Positions 1-6,309 of a stretch of DNA of 26,722 nucleotides are shown one piece after another; the first letter of the stretch is position 1; the number at the start of each line of letters is the position of its first letter. Location of the stretch: positions 1-26,722 of IMG/VR virus record IMGVR_UViG_3300032117_000831; one strand, given 5' to 3'. Under the pieces are notes generated by a model. That model made no database searches. It was not told the origin of the DNA and saw nothing but the letters and a program-made list of their open reading frames with translations. The DNA is from a virus. A program made the translations under genes and the position numbers.

Positions 1-41
1 CCATAACAGAATTCAAAAGTTTTATCAATTATATGTGCCAT
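1..41 (-). CDS. queD: Partial QueD-like 6-carboxytetrahydropterin synthase (N-terminus only)
   Basis: Only the first 13 complete codons are in the window; the gene runs off the left edge. They read MAHIIDKTFEFCY followed by two bases of a glycine codon. The start ATG follows directly on the TAA of the upstream gene, and a GAGGAAAAG ribosome-binding site precedes it. The FEFCYG stretch matches the first zinc-ligand region of QueD/PTPS enzymes, where an aromatic-rich strand leads into a His ligand; here that His would be the next residue, outside the window. QueD converts dihydroneopterin triphosphate to 6-carboxytetrahydropterin, the step between FolE and QueE, both of which are encoded in this window. 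The assignment rests on a very short stretch plus context, so it is tentative. Confidence 0.5.
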   Translation of the reverse strand, partial: MAHIIDKTFEFCY

Positions 42-284
42 TTATTTCTTTTCCTCAATGTAATGTTTACTCCAATCATACTGTGTTTCTTGATGTCGAG
101 TGTCTTGATAGTGTGTGGGACCATTGTAATAGTCTAAACCAAAATGACGTCTTATATTCTTCTGATCACCTTGGCTACCACAAATGTCAGCACAACGTTC
201 ACCAACTAGACGATAGAAATGTTCGAGATTATCTGTTACAGGTAATCCTGCTTTTTCTGCTAGTTTTTCTAATTCTTTAGTCAT
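42..284 (-). CDS. Small conserved phage protein, function unknown
   Basis: An 80-residue soluble protein with a charged helical N-terminus (KELEKLAEKAGL), then a stretch resembling small conserved proteins of marine T4-like phages (NLEHFYRLVGERCADIC), and a polar C-terminus rich in His, Tyr and Gln. No catalytic motif is recognisable. The two cysteines near residue 32-35 (CADIC) form a CxxC-like pair, but no second pair follows, so zinc binding is uncertain. A perfect consensus sigma70-type promoter lies directly upstream, with only five bases between its -10 element and the ATG. There is no Shine-Dalgarno sequence, so this mRNA may be leaderless. The downstream gene is a probable queD whose ATG abuts this stop codon. 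Confidence 0.7.
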   Translation of the reverse strand: MTKELEKLAEKAGLPVTDNLEHFYRLVGERCADICGSQGDQKNIRRHFGLDYYNGPTHYQDTRHQETQYDWSKHYIEEKK

Positions 285-289
285 ACTAT

Positions 290-318
290 ATTATATTTAG
301 GTTTTTGGTAAATGTCAA
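290..318 (-). promoter_or_regulatory. Consensus sigma70-type promoter, leaderless type
   Basis: On the minus strand, TTGACA (318-313) and TATAAT (295-290) are separated by exactly 17 bases. Both hexamers match consensus perfectly. The -35 element contains the TGA stop of the upstream exonuclease gene. Only ATAGT separates the -10 element from the ATG at 284, so transcription would begin within about one base of the start codon. No ribosome-binding site is present. Confidence 0.75.
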
Positions 319-896
319 ATATTTTTTGCACTGTCTAATATACTTTCTAATTGGGCCTGCCGTTCTAGCAGTTTGAAAAACAATGCTAGGGTATTGGCCG
401 CATCAACATCCGCTCTATGTGCTTTACCTTTGAAATGCAGTTTGAAATAACCCATGGCTGACGCCAAACCTCCACTGGGTGCCTTACCACGTGTTAGCAT
501 CAAGTAAGTGTACCAGGTCTTGACATCGATCCAACGACGGCCAAAATGCGGAAAATCAGCATGGTTTTTGCTGAATTCTGACAATAATTCCACACTATCG
601 CCTCCACCCCAAGTCACTGGATTGACGAAGGTATTATGCTCTTTGATCAGTTCACTGAGCTCACGGGCAACATATTCATGGCTATAACTTTCGGCACGTA
701 TGTCTGCATCAGTTATACCTGTTAGGTCATTGATGAATTCGCTGATAGGTTCTTGTGGATCTATGAACCATTTGCGTACTATATAGTTTTCAAAGCGTGT
801 GCTCTTGTTACCTATGGCAACACCAACTTGTATTATTTTACTACTAGGTTGGTTAAGCTCTAGATCAAGAGCTAGGAAATTACTGTCAGCTATCAT
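315..896 (-). CDS. DEDDh-family 3'-5' exonuclease (RNase T / Pol III epsilon-like)
   Basis: A 193-residue protein matching the DEDDh exonuclease superfamily. Exo I is DLE at D11/E13 in a hydrophobic strand (FLALDLEL). A following loop, LTGITDADI (58-66), matches the LTGI(T) signature of the family. Exo II is probably D100 in TWGGGDSVELL, and Exo III is H160 with D165 (HRADVDAANT). The length suits a stand-alone exonuclease with no fused domain. Likely roles are trimming nucleic acid 3' ends, proofreading, or host nucleic acid turnover; the substrate cannot be read from sequence. It sits four bases after the zinc-ribbon gene, downstream of the 5' exonuclease, so two exonucleases of opposite polarity share one unit. 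Its ribosome-binding site is weak and translation is probably coupled. Confidence 0.85.
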   Translation of the reverse strand: MIADSNFLALDLELNQPSSKIIQVGVAIGNKSTRFENYIVRKWFIDPQEPISEFINDLTGITDADIRAESYSHEYVARELSELIKEHNTFVNPVTWGGGDSVELLSEFSKNHADFPHFGRRWIDVKTWYTYLMLTRGKAPSGGLASAMGYFKLHFKGKAHRADVDAANTLALFFKLLERQAQLESILDSAKNI

Positions 897-899
897 TGA

Positions 900-1016
900 T
901 TAATTCTGTCTTTCCATAGCCTCGGATATCATACAGACATTACATAATCCATACCATCTATTTTGTAATGGGGCACGACATTTGGTACACATTCCCTGCA
1001 TAGGTGTGTAGGTCAT
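900..1016 (-). CDS. 38-residue zinc-ribbon microprotein (two CxxC pairs)
   Basis: A very short gene lying exactly between the 5' exonuclease and the DEDDh exonuclease. ATG is at 1016 and TAA ends at 900, one base after the upstream stop and three bases before the downstream start. It encodes MTYTPMQGMCTKCRAPL, then a basic/aromatic linker, then CNVC and a helical tail ending ERQN. C10, C13, C25 and C28 make two CxxC knuckles spaced 11 residues apart, the layout of a minimal zinc ribbon. An AGGA ribosome-binding site lies about seven bases upstream of the ATG. Tight packing, the binding site and the four-cysteine pattern support a real gene. A nucleic-acid or protein-binding accessory role for the flanking nucleases is inference. 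Confidence 0.75.
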   Translation of the reverse strand: MTYTPMQGMCTKCRAPLQNRWYGLCNVCMISEAMERQN

Positions 1017-1017
1017 T

Positions 1018-2013
1018 TTAGGTCCTTTCTGGGTAGCCAGCAGTCAGCCATTCAGCCATGGTGCTAGCATTTTCACTGAGTTTAACGAGATCATACTTAC
1101 CACAAAACTTTAAGAACTGTGCACCAACCATTGGTTGGTTTTTAGGTACTTGGGCATTGGCAATCGTTTCTGCTATCTTAACCTTTATGTCATCTGGTTG
1201 AGCTGTCAGATCAACTAAGGTACGATTGCGTTCATAGTCATCTAATACACGATGTTCTAGGCCATTATGGTCAACCCAACGCTGTAGCATGAGATTGTTC
1301 CAATTATAGCCTTTGGTCATACGGTCAGCGAATGCTTCTTCTAAGCCAACCTTGTTCTTACTACCTTTGGTGCGCACGCCTGGAAATGCGGAAAATATAT
1401 TGTCTGTAGGATCACCACGCATACACTTTTCAAAAAGTATAAACTTAGGATCTGGAATCTTCTTAGGTTCTTTGGTCTTTTTATCTATGACAGGTTTACC
1501 TTTCTTGTCAAAGATACCCTGTAAGGTATGGAGCTCATCGCTGATACCATTGTATTGTACTACATTGTAGTCTAGTAATTGGTAAAAGTCAGTATCGCTA
1601 CTTACTACAGTATGATGATCATCTGGGTGACTGGCTATCCAGCCAGCTATCAAATCATCTGCTTCTAGTTCTGGGTGTTGTAAGACTGTGCAGTTGGTCT
1701 TTTCTGCTATAAAAGTCTTTAGAGTGTCAAAAGTTTCCCAGAATAGTCGATCTTCTTCTTGTTCACTTTCTGTCAATGCGGCACGGGCAACACTGCGATT
1801 CTTTTTATAAGGCTCGTAAAAGTCCTTGCGCCAGCTACGTCCTTCTAAACAGAATATCACATGATCAGCCTTTTGATCACGGAATGCTTTGTTCACTGAA
1901 GCTAGGGTTACGTGGATAGCAAAACCCAGCTTATCCCAAGTGTCGCTTTGACGATGTGCTGAATGTCTTGCTCTGAAAAATGTGTTGGCTGTGTCTACTA
2001 ATAGATATCTCAT
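1018..2013 (-). CDS. rnh: T4 RNase H-like 5'-3' exonuclease (FEN family)
   Basis: A 331-residue flap/5' nuclease. The acidic metal-binding residues of the FEN/PIN fold appear in order: D7 (LLVDTANTFF), E117-x-D119-D120 (ELEADDLIAG), D140-x-D142 (SSDTDFYQLL), and D201-x2-D204 (RGDPTDN) followed by a helix-hairpin-helix-like PGV. Length is close to T4 RNase H (305 residues), which removes RNA primers from lagging-strand fragments. An insertion rich in Lys and Pro (about 168-190) precedes the last acidic motif. Its ATG overlaps the upstream stop (ATGA). A perfect consensus promoter sits within the 3' end of the upstream gene, six bases from the ATG, with no Shine-Dalgarno sequence, so this gene may be expressed from a leaderless mRNA. 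Replication role is well supported by family. Confidence 0.88.
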   Translation of the reverse strand: MRYLLVDTANTFFRARHSAHRQSDTWDKLGFAIHVTLASVNKAFRDQKADHVIFCLEGRSWRKDFYEPYKKNRSVARAALTESEQEEDRLFWETFDTLKTFIAEKTNCTVLQHPELEADDLIAGWIASHPDDHHTVVSSDTDFYQLLDYNVVQYNGISDELHTLQGIFDKKGKPVIDKKTKEPKKIPDPKFILFEKCMRGDPTDNIFSAFPGVRTKGSKNKVGLEEAFADRMTKGYNWNNLMLQRWVDHNGLEHRVLDDYERNRTLVDLTAQPDDIKVKIAETIANAQVPKNQPMVGAQFLKFCGKYDLVKLSENASTMAEWLTAGYPERT

Positions 2014-2726
2014 TTAACAATTATACTTTCATTCAGTATATTTGTCAAGTGAGGATCCAAAAACTCAGCCCAAGCTCTATGAGCATCAGGACCAAAATGA
2101 TAGCTATTTGGATTAACTGTTTGAAATCCTTGGGATTTCAACCAATAATAGTATGTTCCGTCGTGGTTATATGGATCTATGTATGAATTCGCCCAATCTC
2201 TACGATCGATAGTGTCGTGGTTAAAAGCGGAAAAAGTATTGAAAAACAAGTGTGGAATCTTTTGATCCTGTAGTTCTAGATGTAGATCAAATATTTGGTT
2301 ATGCCAATGGACTGCTTTATTATTGACATCAGTGTTTAGTACCCACTGTTTATAGTAGTCCTGCACAGCTGGTGGCCAATCACGACCTACGCCACCTGCA
2401 CTGAATTGATAGTAAGTGCCTTCATAGAGATATTCAACTCGTTCCCAAGTGGACCACCCAATTAGTATACCTAGTGGTTTTTGTTTTTCTCTGAGATATT
2501 CTTTGGTAGTGCGTAAGATGCGTTCATTGCTAGCCCCACTTTCTGCAGCACAGTCTAACAGCACACCTTGAGAATTAGCTAGCAGAGTAGCATAGCTGAC
2601 ATATAGATTGTCAGGGTGAGGTTGGCGACCTAGACCACGATATAGTTCGTCGTCTTCCGCAAAACAATGATGATTGACAGCTTCAGCACCCGCTGTATGG
2701 CTATCACCATTGACATAGAGGATCAA
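2010..2726 (-). CDS. SGNH/GDSL hydrolase-like protein (copy 1)
   Basis: A 238-residue protein. The SGNH nucleophile block is at the N-terminus (YVNGDSHTAG, predicted Ser9). A Gly/Asn block II-like region follows (AAESGASNERI, about 61-71), and a C-terminal His block contains SYHFGPDAHRAWAEFL. The family includes esterases, acetylhydrolases and acetyltransferases acting on lipids or glycans; the substrate here is unknown. The start is TTG at 2726, overlapping the upstream TGA (TTGA) and preceded by CGGAAATAAG. No signal peptide or membrane segment is visible, so it would act in the cytoplasm of the infected cell. It is one of five divergent SGNH-like proteins in the window. Confidence 0.72.
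   Translation of the reverse strand: MILYVNGDSHTAGAEAVNHHCFAEDDELYRGLGRQPHPDNLYVSYATLLANSQGVLLDCAAESGASNERILRTTKEYLREKQKPLGILIGWSTWERVEYLYEGTYYQFSAGGVGRDWPPAVQDYYKQWVLNTDVNNKAVHWHNQIFDLHLELQDQKIPHLFFNTFSAFNHDTIDRRDWANSYIDPYNHDGTYYYWLKSQGFQTVNPNSYHFGPDAHRAWAEFLDPHLTNILNESIIVK
2020..2048 (-). promoter_or_regulatory. Consensus sigma70-type promoter, leaderless type
   Basis: TTGACA (2048-2043) and TATAAT (2025-2020) on the minus strand are separated by 17 bases, a perfect match to consensus, inside the last codons of the SGNH gene. TGTTAA then leads straight to the ATG at 2013. The expected +1, seven bases past the -10 element, is the A of that ATG. No Shine-Dalgarno sequence lies between promoter and start. 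Confidence 0.78.
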
Positions 2727-3151
2727 CTTATTTCCGTTCTGCCGTTACCTAGATCACGGCGTGTTACACGATTACTTGGATCTGCTTGTTCTTGTTCATA
2801 GTTTTCCATGACTACATTTGAACACACAGCACGGAACCAATTATCAACTATGTCTTGATCTGTACGGCCTTGATAACCAGCTTTGATAAGACGAGCAACA
2901 AATATATCGTTCCAATCTAATTCAAAAGCACCTTGGCTGGGATTAGCTGTATCGATCTCCATGCTTAATACAGTTACCCAAGGCTCATTTTTCAGTGTAG
3001 CCGCATCCTTTGGATTTTTAGGATCAAGTTTTGGTTTAGCTGATGCTTTAGGTGTTTTAGCGACTGTGGGTTTTTTCTTATCGTTGACCTTTGGTTTAGC
3101 TTTAGCCTTTGGTTTTTCTTGTTTTAATATTTTTTTGAATTTATCTAACAT
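2723..3151 (-). CDS. Conserved phage protein with basic Lys/Pro/Ala tail, function unknown
   Basis: 142 residues in two parts. The first about 50 residues are low-complexity Lys, Pro and Ala, resembling a disordered nucleic-acid or protein-contact tail. The rest (about 55-142) is a compact domain with EPWVTVL, FELDWNDIFVARLIKAGY, IVDNWFRAVC and a DLGNGRTEIS ending. From memory, this C-terminal domain resembles a conserved small protein of T4-like cyanophages, ending in a similar LGNGxxEvS. No enzymatic motif is seen. The ribosome-binding site is AAGGA. It follows metK by two bases and its stop overlaps the TTG start of the next SGNH gene, so it is co-transcribed. Function unknown; a structural or DNA-associated role would fit the basic tail but is inference. 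Confidence 0.75.
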   Translation of the reverse strand: MLDKFKKILKQEKPKAKAKPKVNDKKKPTVAKTPKASAKPKLDPKNPKDAATLKNEPWVTVLSMEIDTANPSQGAFELDWNDIFVARLIKAGYQGRTDQDIVDNWFRAVCSNVVMENYEQEQADPSNRVTRRDLGNGRTEIS

Positions 3152-3153
3152 AA

Positions 3154-4260
3154 TTAGTCCTTAAATAAATCTAACTTTTCCCATGGTAAGTCAGCCTTAC
3201 CAAAGTGTCCATAGTTAGTTGTTTGGCTGTATATCGGACGGAACAGCTCAAATCTATTTATGATGCCCTGTGGTGTTAGGTCAACATTTTCTCGTATCCA
3301 TGCAGTGATGGCATTATCAAACTCAATACCCTTATCAGTCTTGACAAACAAACTGGTAGGTTCTTTAACACCGATAGCATAACTGATTTGTACAGTGGCT
3401 TTATGTGCACCTCGACTGGCTACGATATTCTTAGCTAGATACCTAGCCATATAAGCAGCACTACGATCAACTTTAGTAGGATCTTTGCCGCTAAAAGCAC
3501 CACCGCCATGAGGACTATAGCCACCATAAGTGTCAACAATAATCTTACGCCCAGTAAGACCAGTGTCACCATCAGGCCCACCAATAACAAACCGACCAGT
3601 AGGATTAATAAGGAACTCAGTAGCATCATCGATTAACTCCTCAGGTAATAAATCTTTAATATAAGCTTCAACAGCTAATCGAACTTCACTGATGTCCATA
3701 TCAGCTGAGTGTTGTGTTGAACAGACTATCTTGGCAATACGACTAACTGTGCCATCGTCATTATATTCCATCGTAACTTGACTCTTAGCATCAGGACCTA
3801 ACCAAGTAGCACCATTCTTGCGGCGCAGTGTTAGTTCTTTAACAATCTTATGACTGTAGTAGATAGCACTTGGCATCAAATCCGGTGTTTCATTGATAGC
3901 GTAACCAAACATCAGACCTTGGTCACCCGCACCAAACGTATCAGTGCCTAGGGCGATGTCTGCTGATTGTCCATGCATGTAGTTGTCGATCTTGACAGTA
4001 GACCAATTGAATCCATCTTGCTCGTAGCCAATATCACGGATGACACGACGCACAGCCGTTTCAACTTCTAGGTGATTGTAAATGCCTTTGTATTCACCAG
4101 CTAGGACGACTTGATTGGTGGTTACCAGTGTTTCACAGGCACAACGATATGCGGGATTTTCTTCACGCATCATCAGATCTAATACTGCATCACTGATAGC
4201 ATCTGCTACCTTATCTGGATGCCCTTCGCTAACACTTTCACTTGTAAATAAGTAACTCAT
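3154..4260 (-). CDS. metK: S-adenosylmethionine synthetase
   Basis: A 368-residue, full-length methionine adenosyltransferase (bacterial MetK is about 384). Visible motifs are SESVSEGHPDKVAD (7-20, with H14 and D16 contacting ATP and metal), GAGDQGLMFGYA (110-121, the family signature), and a Gly-rich GGGAFSGKDPTKVDRSAAY loop near residue 255-273. It makes S-adenosylmethionine from methionine and ATP in the cytosol. The window encodes three radical SAM proteins (QueE and two B12-type) and one methyltransferase-like protein that would use the product. Another possibility is replenishing SAM drained by infection or by a host defence. The ribosome-binding site is AAAAGGAAAAAG. It lies ten bases after the SGNH gene in the MazG-QueE unit. 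No key residue appears missing, so it is probably active. Confidence 0.95.
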   Translation of the reverse strand: MSYLFTSESVSEGHPDKVADAISDAVLDLMMREENPAYRCACETLVTTNQVVLAGEYKGIYNHLEVETAVRRVIRDIGYEQDGFNWSTVKIDNYMHGQSADIALGTDTFGAGDQGLMFGYAINETPDLMPSAIYYSHKIVKELTLRRKNGATWLGPDAKSQVTMEYNDDGTVSRIAKIVCSTQHSADMDISEVRLAVEAYIKDLLPEELIDDATEFLINPTGRFVIGGPDGDTGLTGRKIIVDTYGGYSPHGGGAFSGKDPTKVDRSAAYMARYLAKNIVASRGAHKATVQISYAIGVKEPTSLFVKTDKGIEFDNAITAWIRENVDLTPQGIINRFELFRPIYSQTTNYGHFGKADLPWEKLDLFKD

Positions 4261-4270
4261 CTTTTTCCTT

Positions 4271-5161
4271 TTACCATCTATTGGGTTTATTAGTTTGCCA
4301 TGTTATATTTTTACCTTGTCTAAGATCTCGATCAATATCGTCGATCCAGGCTCTAGTTTCAGCGGTGATCTTAAATTTGGGTAACACTATGTCTACATAT
4401 TCTAAATGCTCACCTGGAGTAGCATGATTGTCTATGCGATTATATTTACTTAACAGTTTACGCCAGCCCCATTTATTTTCATCGATGATTTCTCCACGCA
4501 CTTGATCAGGCACAGCACTAAAATCATTCAGTAAAAAATCATCGAACGATGGCCAATGTTCGCCAGCTACTTGTTCATACTTTTCCTGTACAGCCTCGTA
4601 GTCTTTTCTAGGAAGAAACGGTCTACTGGTAAAATCTCCGTTAAACACTAGATCATATATGCTAGGCTTGATATACTCTAAAGTATCTTTGTAGGCAGTG
4701 ATGATTTCATCCGCACGATCGATGACCATATCTTCTATTTCATCTACTTTAGTTATAGGTACTAGGCTTAAGAAATCATGTTTAACACCATAGTGCTCTA
4801 ACAGTTTCTTAGCGGCATGTATGACTGCTAGATCGCGTATTAAGTAACCACGTTCATCTGCGAATTCACGCACAAACTCTTGGCTATAACGATCCTGCGC
4901 ATAGATACTGCCTGCACCTAACCAATGACCTTTGACATATCTATCTTCACGTGCTATATTAGTCCACATGATAACGACTGTGTCCATCGGACCTAGATCG
5001 TTTTTAACTAGACATTCTATTAGAGAATTGAATATAAACTGATTACCACAACCTTGTTGTGCCCAGTTTTCAAAACTGTCGAATTCTTTACTGATTATAT
5101 CAGCCCAGGTCGGCCACTTGTAACTGGTAAAACTACAACCAAACGTGAATAGTCTATTCAC
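4271..5161 (-). CDS. SGNH/GDSL hydrolase-like protein (copy 2)
   Basis: A 296-residue protein, the longest of the SGNH set. The N-terminal block is LFTFGCSFTSYKWPTW, with the serine of GCSF (Ser10) at the nucleophile elbow. GCGNQFIFNSL (about 37-47) is the block with the oxyanion Gly/Asn, TVVIMWTN is a following core strand, and DNHATPGEHLEYVD near the C-terminus provides the His block. The middle (about 140-230) is a family-specific insertion rich in acidic and aromatic residues. GTG start at 5161 is adjacent to the queE TAG (TAGTG), so translation is probably coupled. Substrate unknown; the GCSF variant is common among phage SGNH-like proteins and may not guarantee hydrolase activity. Confidence 0.68.
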   Translation of the reverse strand: MNRLFTFGCSFTSYKWPTWADIISKEFDSFENWAQQGCGNQFIFNSLIECLVKNDLGPMDTVVIMWTNIAREDRYVKGHWLGAGSIYAQDRYSQEFVREFADERGYLIRDLAVIHAAKKLLEHYGVKHDFLSLVPITKVDEIEDMVIDRADEIITAYKDTLEYIKPSIYDLVFNGDFTSRPFLPRKDYEAVQEKYEQVAGEHWPSFDDFLLNDFSAVPDQVRGEIIDENKWGWRKLLSKYNRIDNHATPGEHLEYVDIVLPKFKITAETRAWIDDIDRDLRQGKNITWQTNKPNRW

Positions 5162-6009
5162 TACTTACCCCAACTATTACCCCATAGATCAACATGTAAT
5201 CTTGGACTGTAATAATAGCCACGCACCATGGCTTCATCAGCTACGTTAAATTTATTGCCATCATAAACACTGACTACACCACCTACTGGCATGATGTAAA
5301 CAACACCTTTGAATTTGGCTTTGCGGTATTCTGCCACAGCTCGATCGACTTCGTCAAAATCACTAGGTTTCTCAACTACAAATTTAAGATATGTTGTACC
5401 AATCTTTTCATAGCTTTTGACGATCTCAGGTTTGATAGCATCTGCCCATGCTTCACCTGATGCACTTAATTTAGCACTTACACTAAATGTAATTTCTCTA
5501 CCAGCACGATTCCATAGTTTCAAATACTTGGCAAAGTCTTCATGTAACTCTTGGGTACCATTAGTTTCAAATGTAATGTTCTTTAGGTTATACATGTCTG
5601 AGTGACTTAATAGTTCACTGTAAGCACGTTGCCATCCTAGCAATGGCTCACCACCTGTGATTACTAAATGAGTATCATTACCATTAGGCATGGTCCAGCT
5701 GTTGCTAGGAACTAGCGCCAACATCTTAGCGACTACTTCTTTAGTTTCAAGCGTAGGACTTAGATGTTTAAAGCGGGGATCCCATGACGCATAACTGTCA
5801 CAGCCTGTCGTAACCAATGGTAAGTCTTCATATTTGTTATACAATTCAACTTTGACAGCATCACGTTCTGTTGAACAAGTGCCTCTAGGCATGCCAAATC
5901 CACCACAGGTAAAGTTACAGCCAAATGTTCTTAAAAATACACTAGGAACACCTACAAAGCGTCCTTCACCTTGTGCTGAATAGAATATTTCACTTACTTT
6001 CAGTTTCAT
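5161..6009 (-). CDS. queE: 7-carboxy-7-deazaguanine synthase-like radical SAM enzyme
   Basis: 282 residues. The N-terminus is typical of QueE: VSEIFYSAQGEGRFVGVPSV then FLRTFGCNFTC. The glycine-rich SAM-binding motif TGGEPLLGWQ and the ETNGTQ strand follow. QueE rearranges 6-carboxytetrahydropterin to 7-carboxy-7-deazaguanine, the first committed deazapurine. The cluster-binding cysteines are unusual: C31 and C35 are in the normal CX3C spacing, but the residue two further on is not Cys. The likely third ligand is C70 (TGCDSYASW) after a 34-residue insertion, with C45 a less likely option. I recall cyanophage QueE proteins having the same layout. The first 20 bases overlap mazG. Upstream is a weak GGGA ribosome-binding site. 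Confidence 0.88.
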   Translation of the reverse strand: MKLKVSEIFYSAQGEGRFVGVPSVFLRTFGCNFTCGGFGMPRGTCSTERDAVKVELYNKYEDLPLVTTGCDSYASWDPRFKHLSPTLETKEVVAKMLALVPSNSWTMPNGNDTHLVITGGEPLLGWQRAYSELLSHSDMYNLKNITFETNGTQELHEDFAKYLKLWNRAGREITFSVSAKLSASGEAWADAIKPEIVKSYEKIGTTYLKFVVEKPSDFDEVDRAVAEYRKAKFKGVVYIMPVGGVVSVYDGNKFNVADEAMVRGYYYSPRLHVDLWGNSWGK

Positions 6010-6274
6010 ATAATCCCGACCATTTCTTTAGTTTTTCTTTTTTAGCTGCATTGGCAGCATTAATGTTATTTAGATCAACAACACCGTTGTCTACTAAAAT
6101 ATCTACAAGGGCCAACATGTCACCGATTTCCATTTCTAAATTAGCACGTTGTGTATTTCCGGATTTGTGTTCGTTATCTATACCGAAACGATAGATCTTA
6201 CTGGCTGCTTGGATTACTTCAGCACATTCTTCCTGTAAGATGATCAATGCTTCTTGTGTTTTATTGGCAATCAT
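5990..6274 (-). CDS. mazG: MazG-like nucleotide pyrophosphohydrolase
   Basis: 94 residues from ATG 6274. Two metal-binding helices of the all-alpha NTP pyrophosphatase fold are clear: EECAEVIQAASK (ExxE type) and LEMEIGDMLALVD (ExxD type). Marine phages commonly carry MazG, which hydrolyses (d)NTPs or alarmones to monophosphates and is thought to modulate nucleotide pools during infection. A longer version from GTG at 6298 is possible but unlikely. The extra eight residues would be encoded by the spacer and -10 region of a strong promoter, and the MazG fold begins after MIANKTQEA. No Shine-Dalgarno sequence precedes ATG 6274; the predicted transcription start is the A of this ATG. The 3' end overlaps queE by 20 bases. 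Confidence 0.85.
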   Translation of the reverse strand: MIANKTQEALIILQEECAEVIQAASKIYRFGIDNEHKSGNTQRANLEMEIGDMLALVDILVDNGVVDLNNINAANAAKKEKLKKWSGLYETESK

Positions 6275-6280
6275 AACTAT

Positions 6281-6309
6281 ATTGTACACGAGATTCACTC
6301 AAGTGTCAA
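6281..6309 (-). promoter_or_regulatory. Near-consensus sigma70-type promoter, leaderless type
   Basis: TTGACA (6309-6304) and TACAAT (6286-6281) on the minus strand are separated by 17 bases, with one mismatch overall. ATAGTT then ATG (6274) follow, so the expected +1 is the A of the start codon. The geometry is identical to the promoter at 2020-2048. The spacer contains the TGA stop of the upstream radical SAM gene. Confidence 0.72.

Noticed and set aside
594-608. GGGDS motif that could suggest a QueC-type PP-loop
   Set aside because: It lies inside the DEDDh exonuclease at the Exo II position, and the rest of the protein matches exonucleases, not QueC.
3254-3261. CATAAATA, close to the T4 late promoter box TATAAATA
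   Set aside because: One mismatch, located inside metK near its end, and no perfect late boxes were found before any gene; the genes present are early/middle types.
3435-3629. Leu/Val-rich minus-strand frame that looks like a membrane protein
   Set aside because: It lies entirely inside metK in another frame; the hydrophobic appearance is a by-product of metK codon usage.
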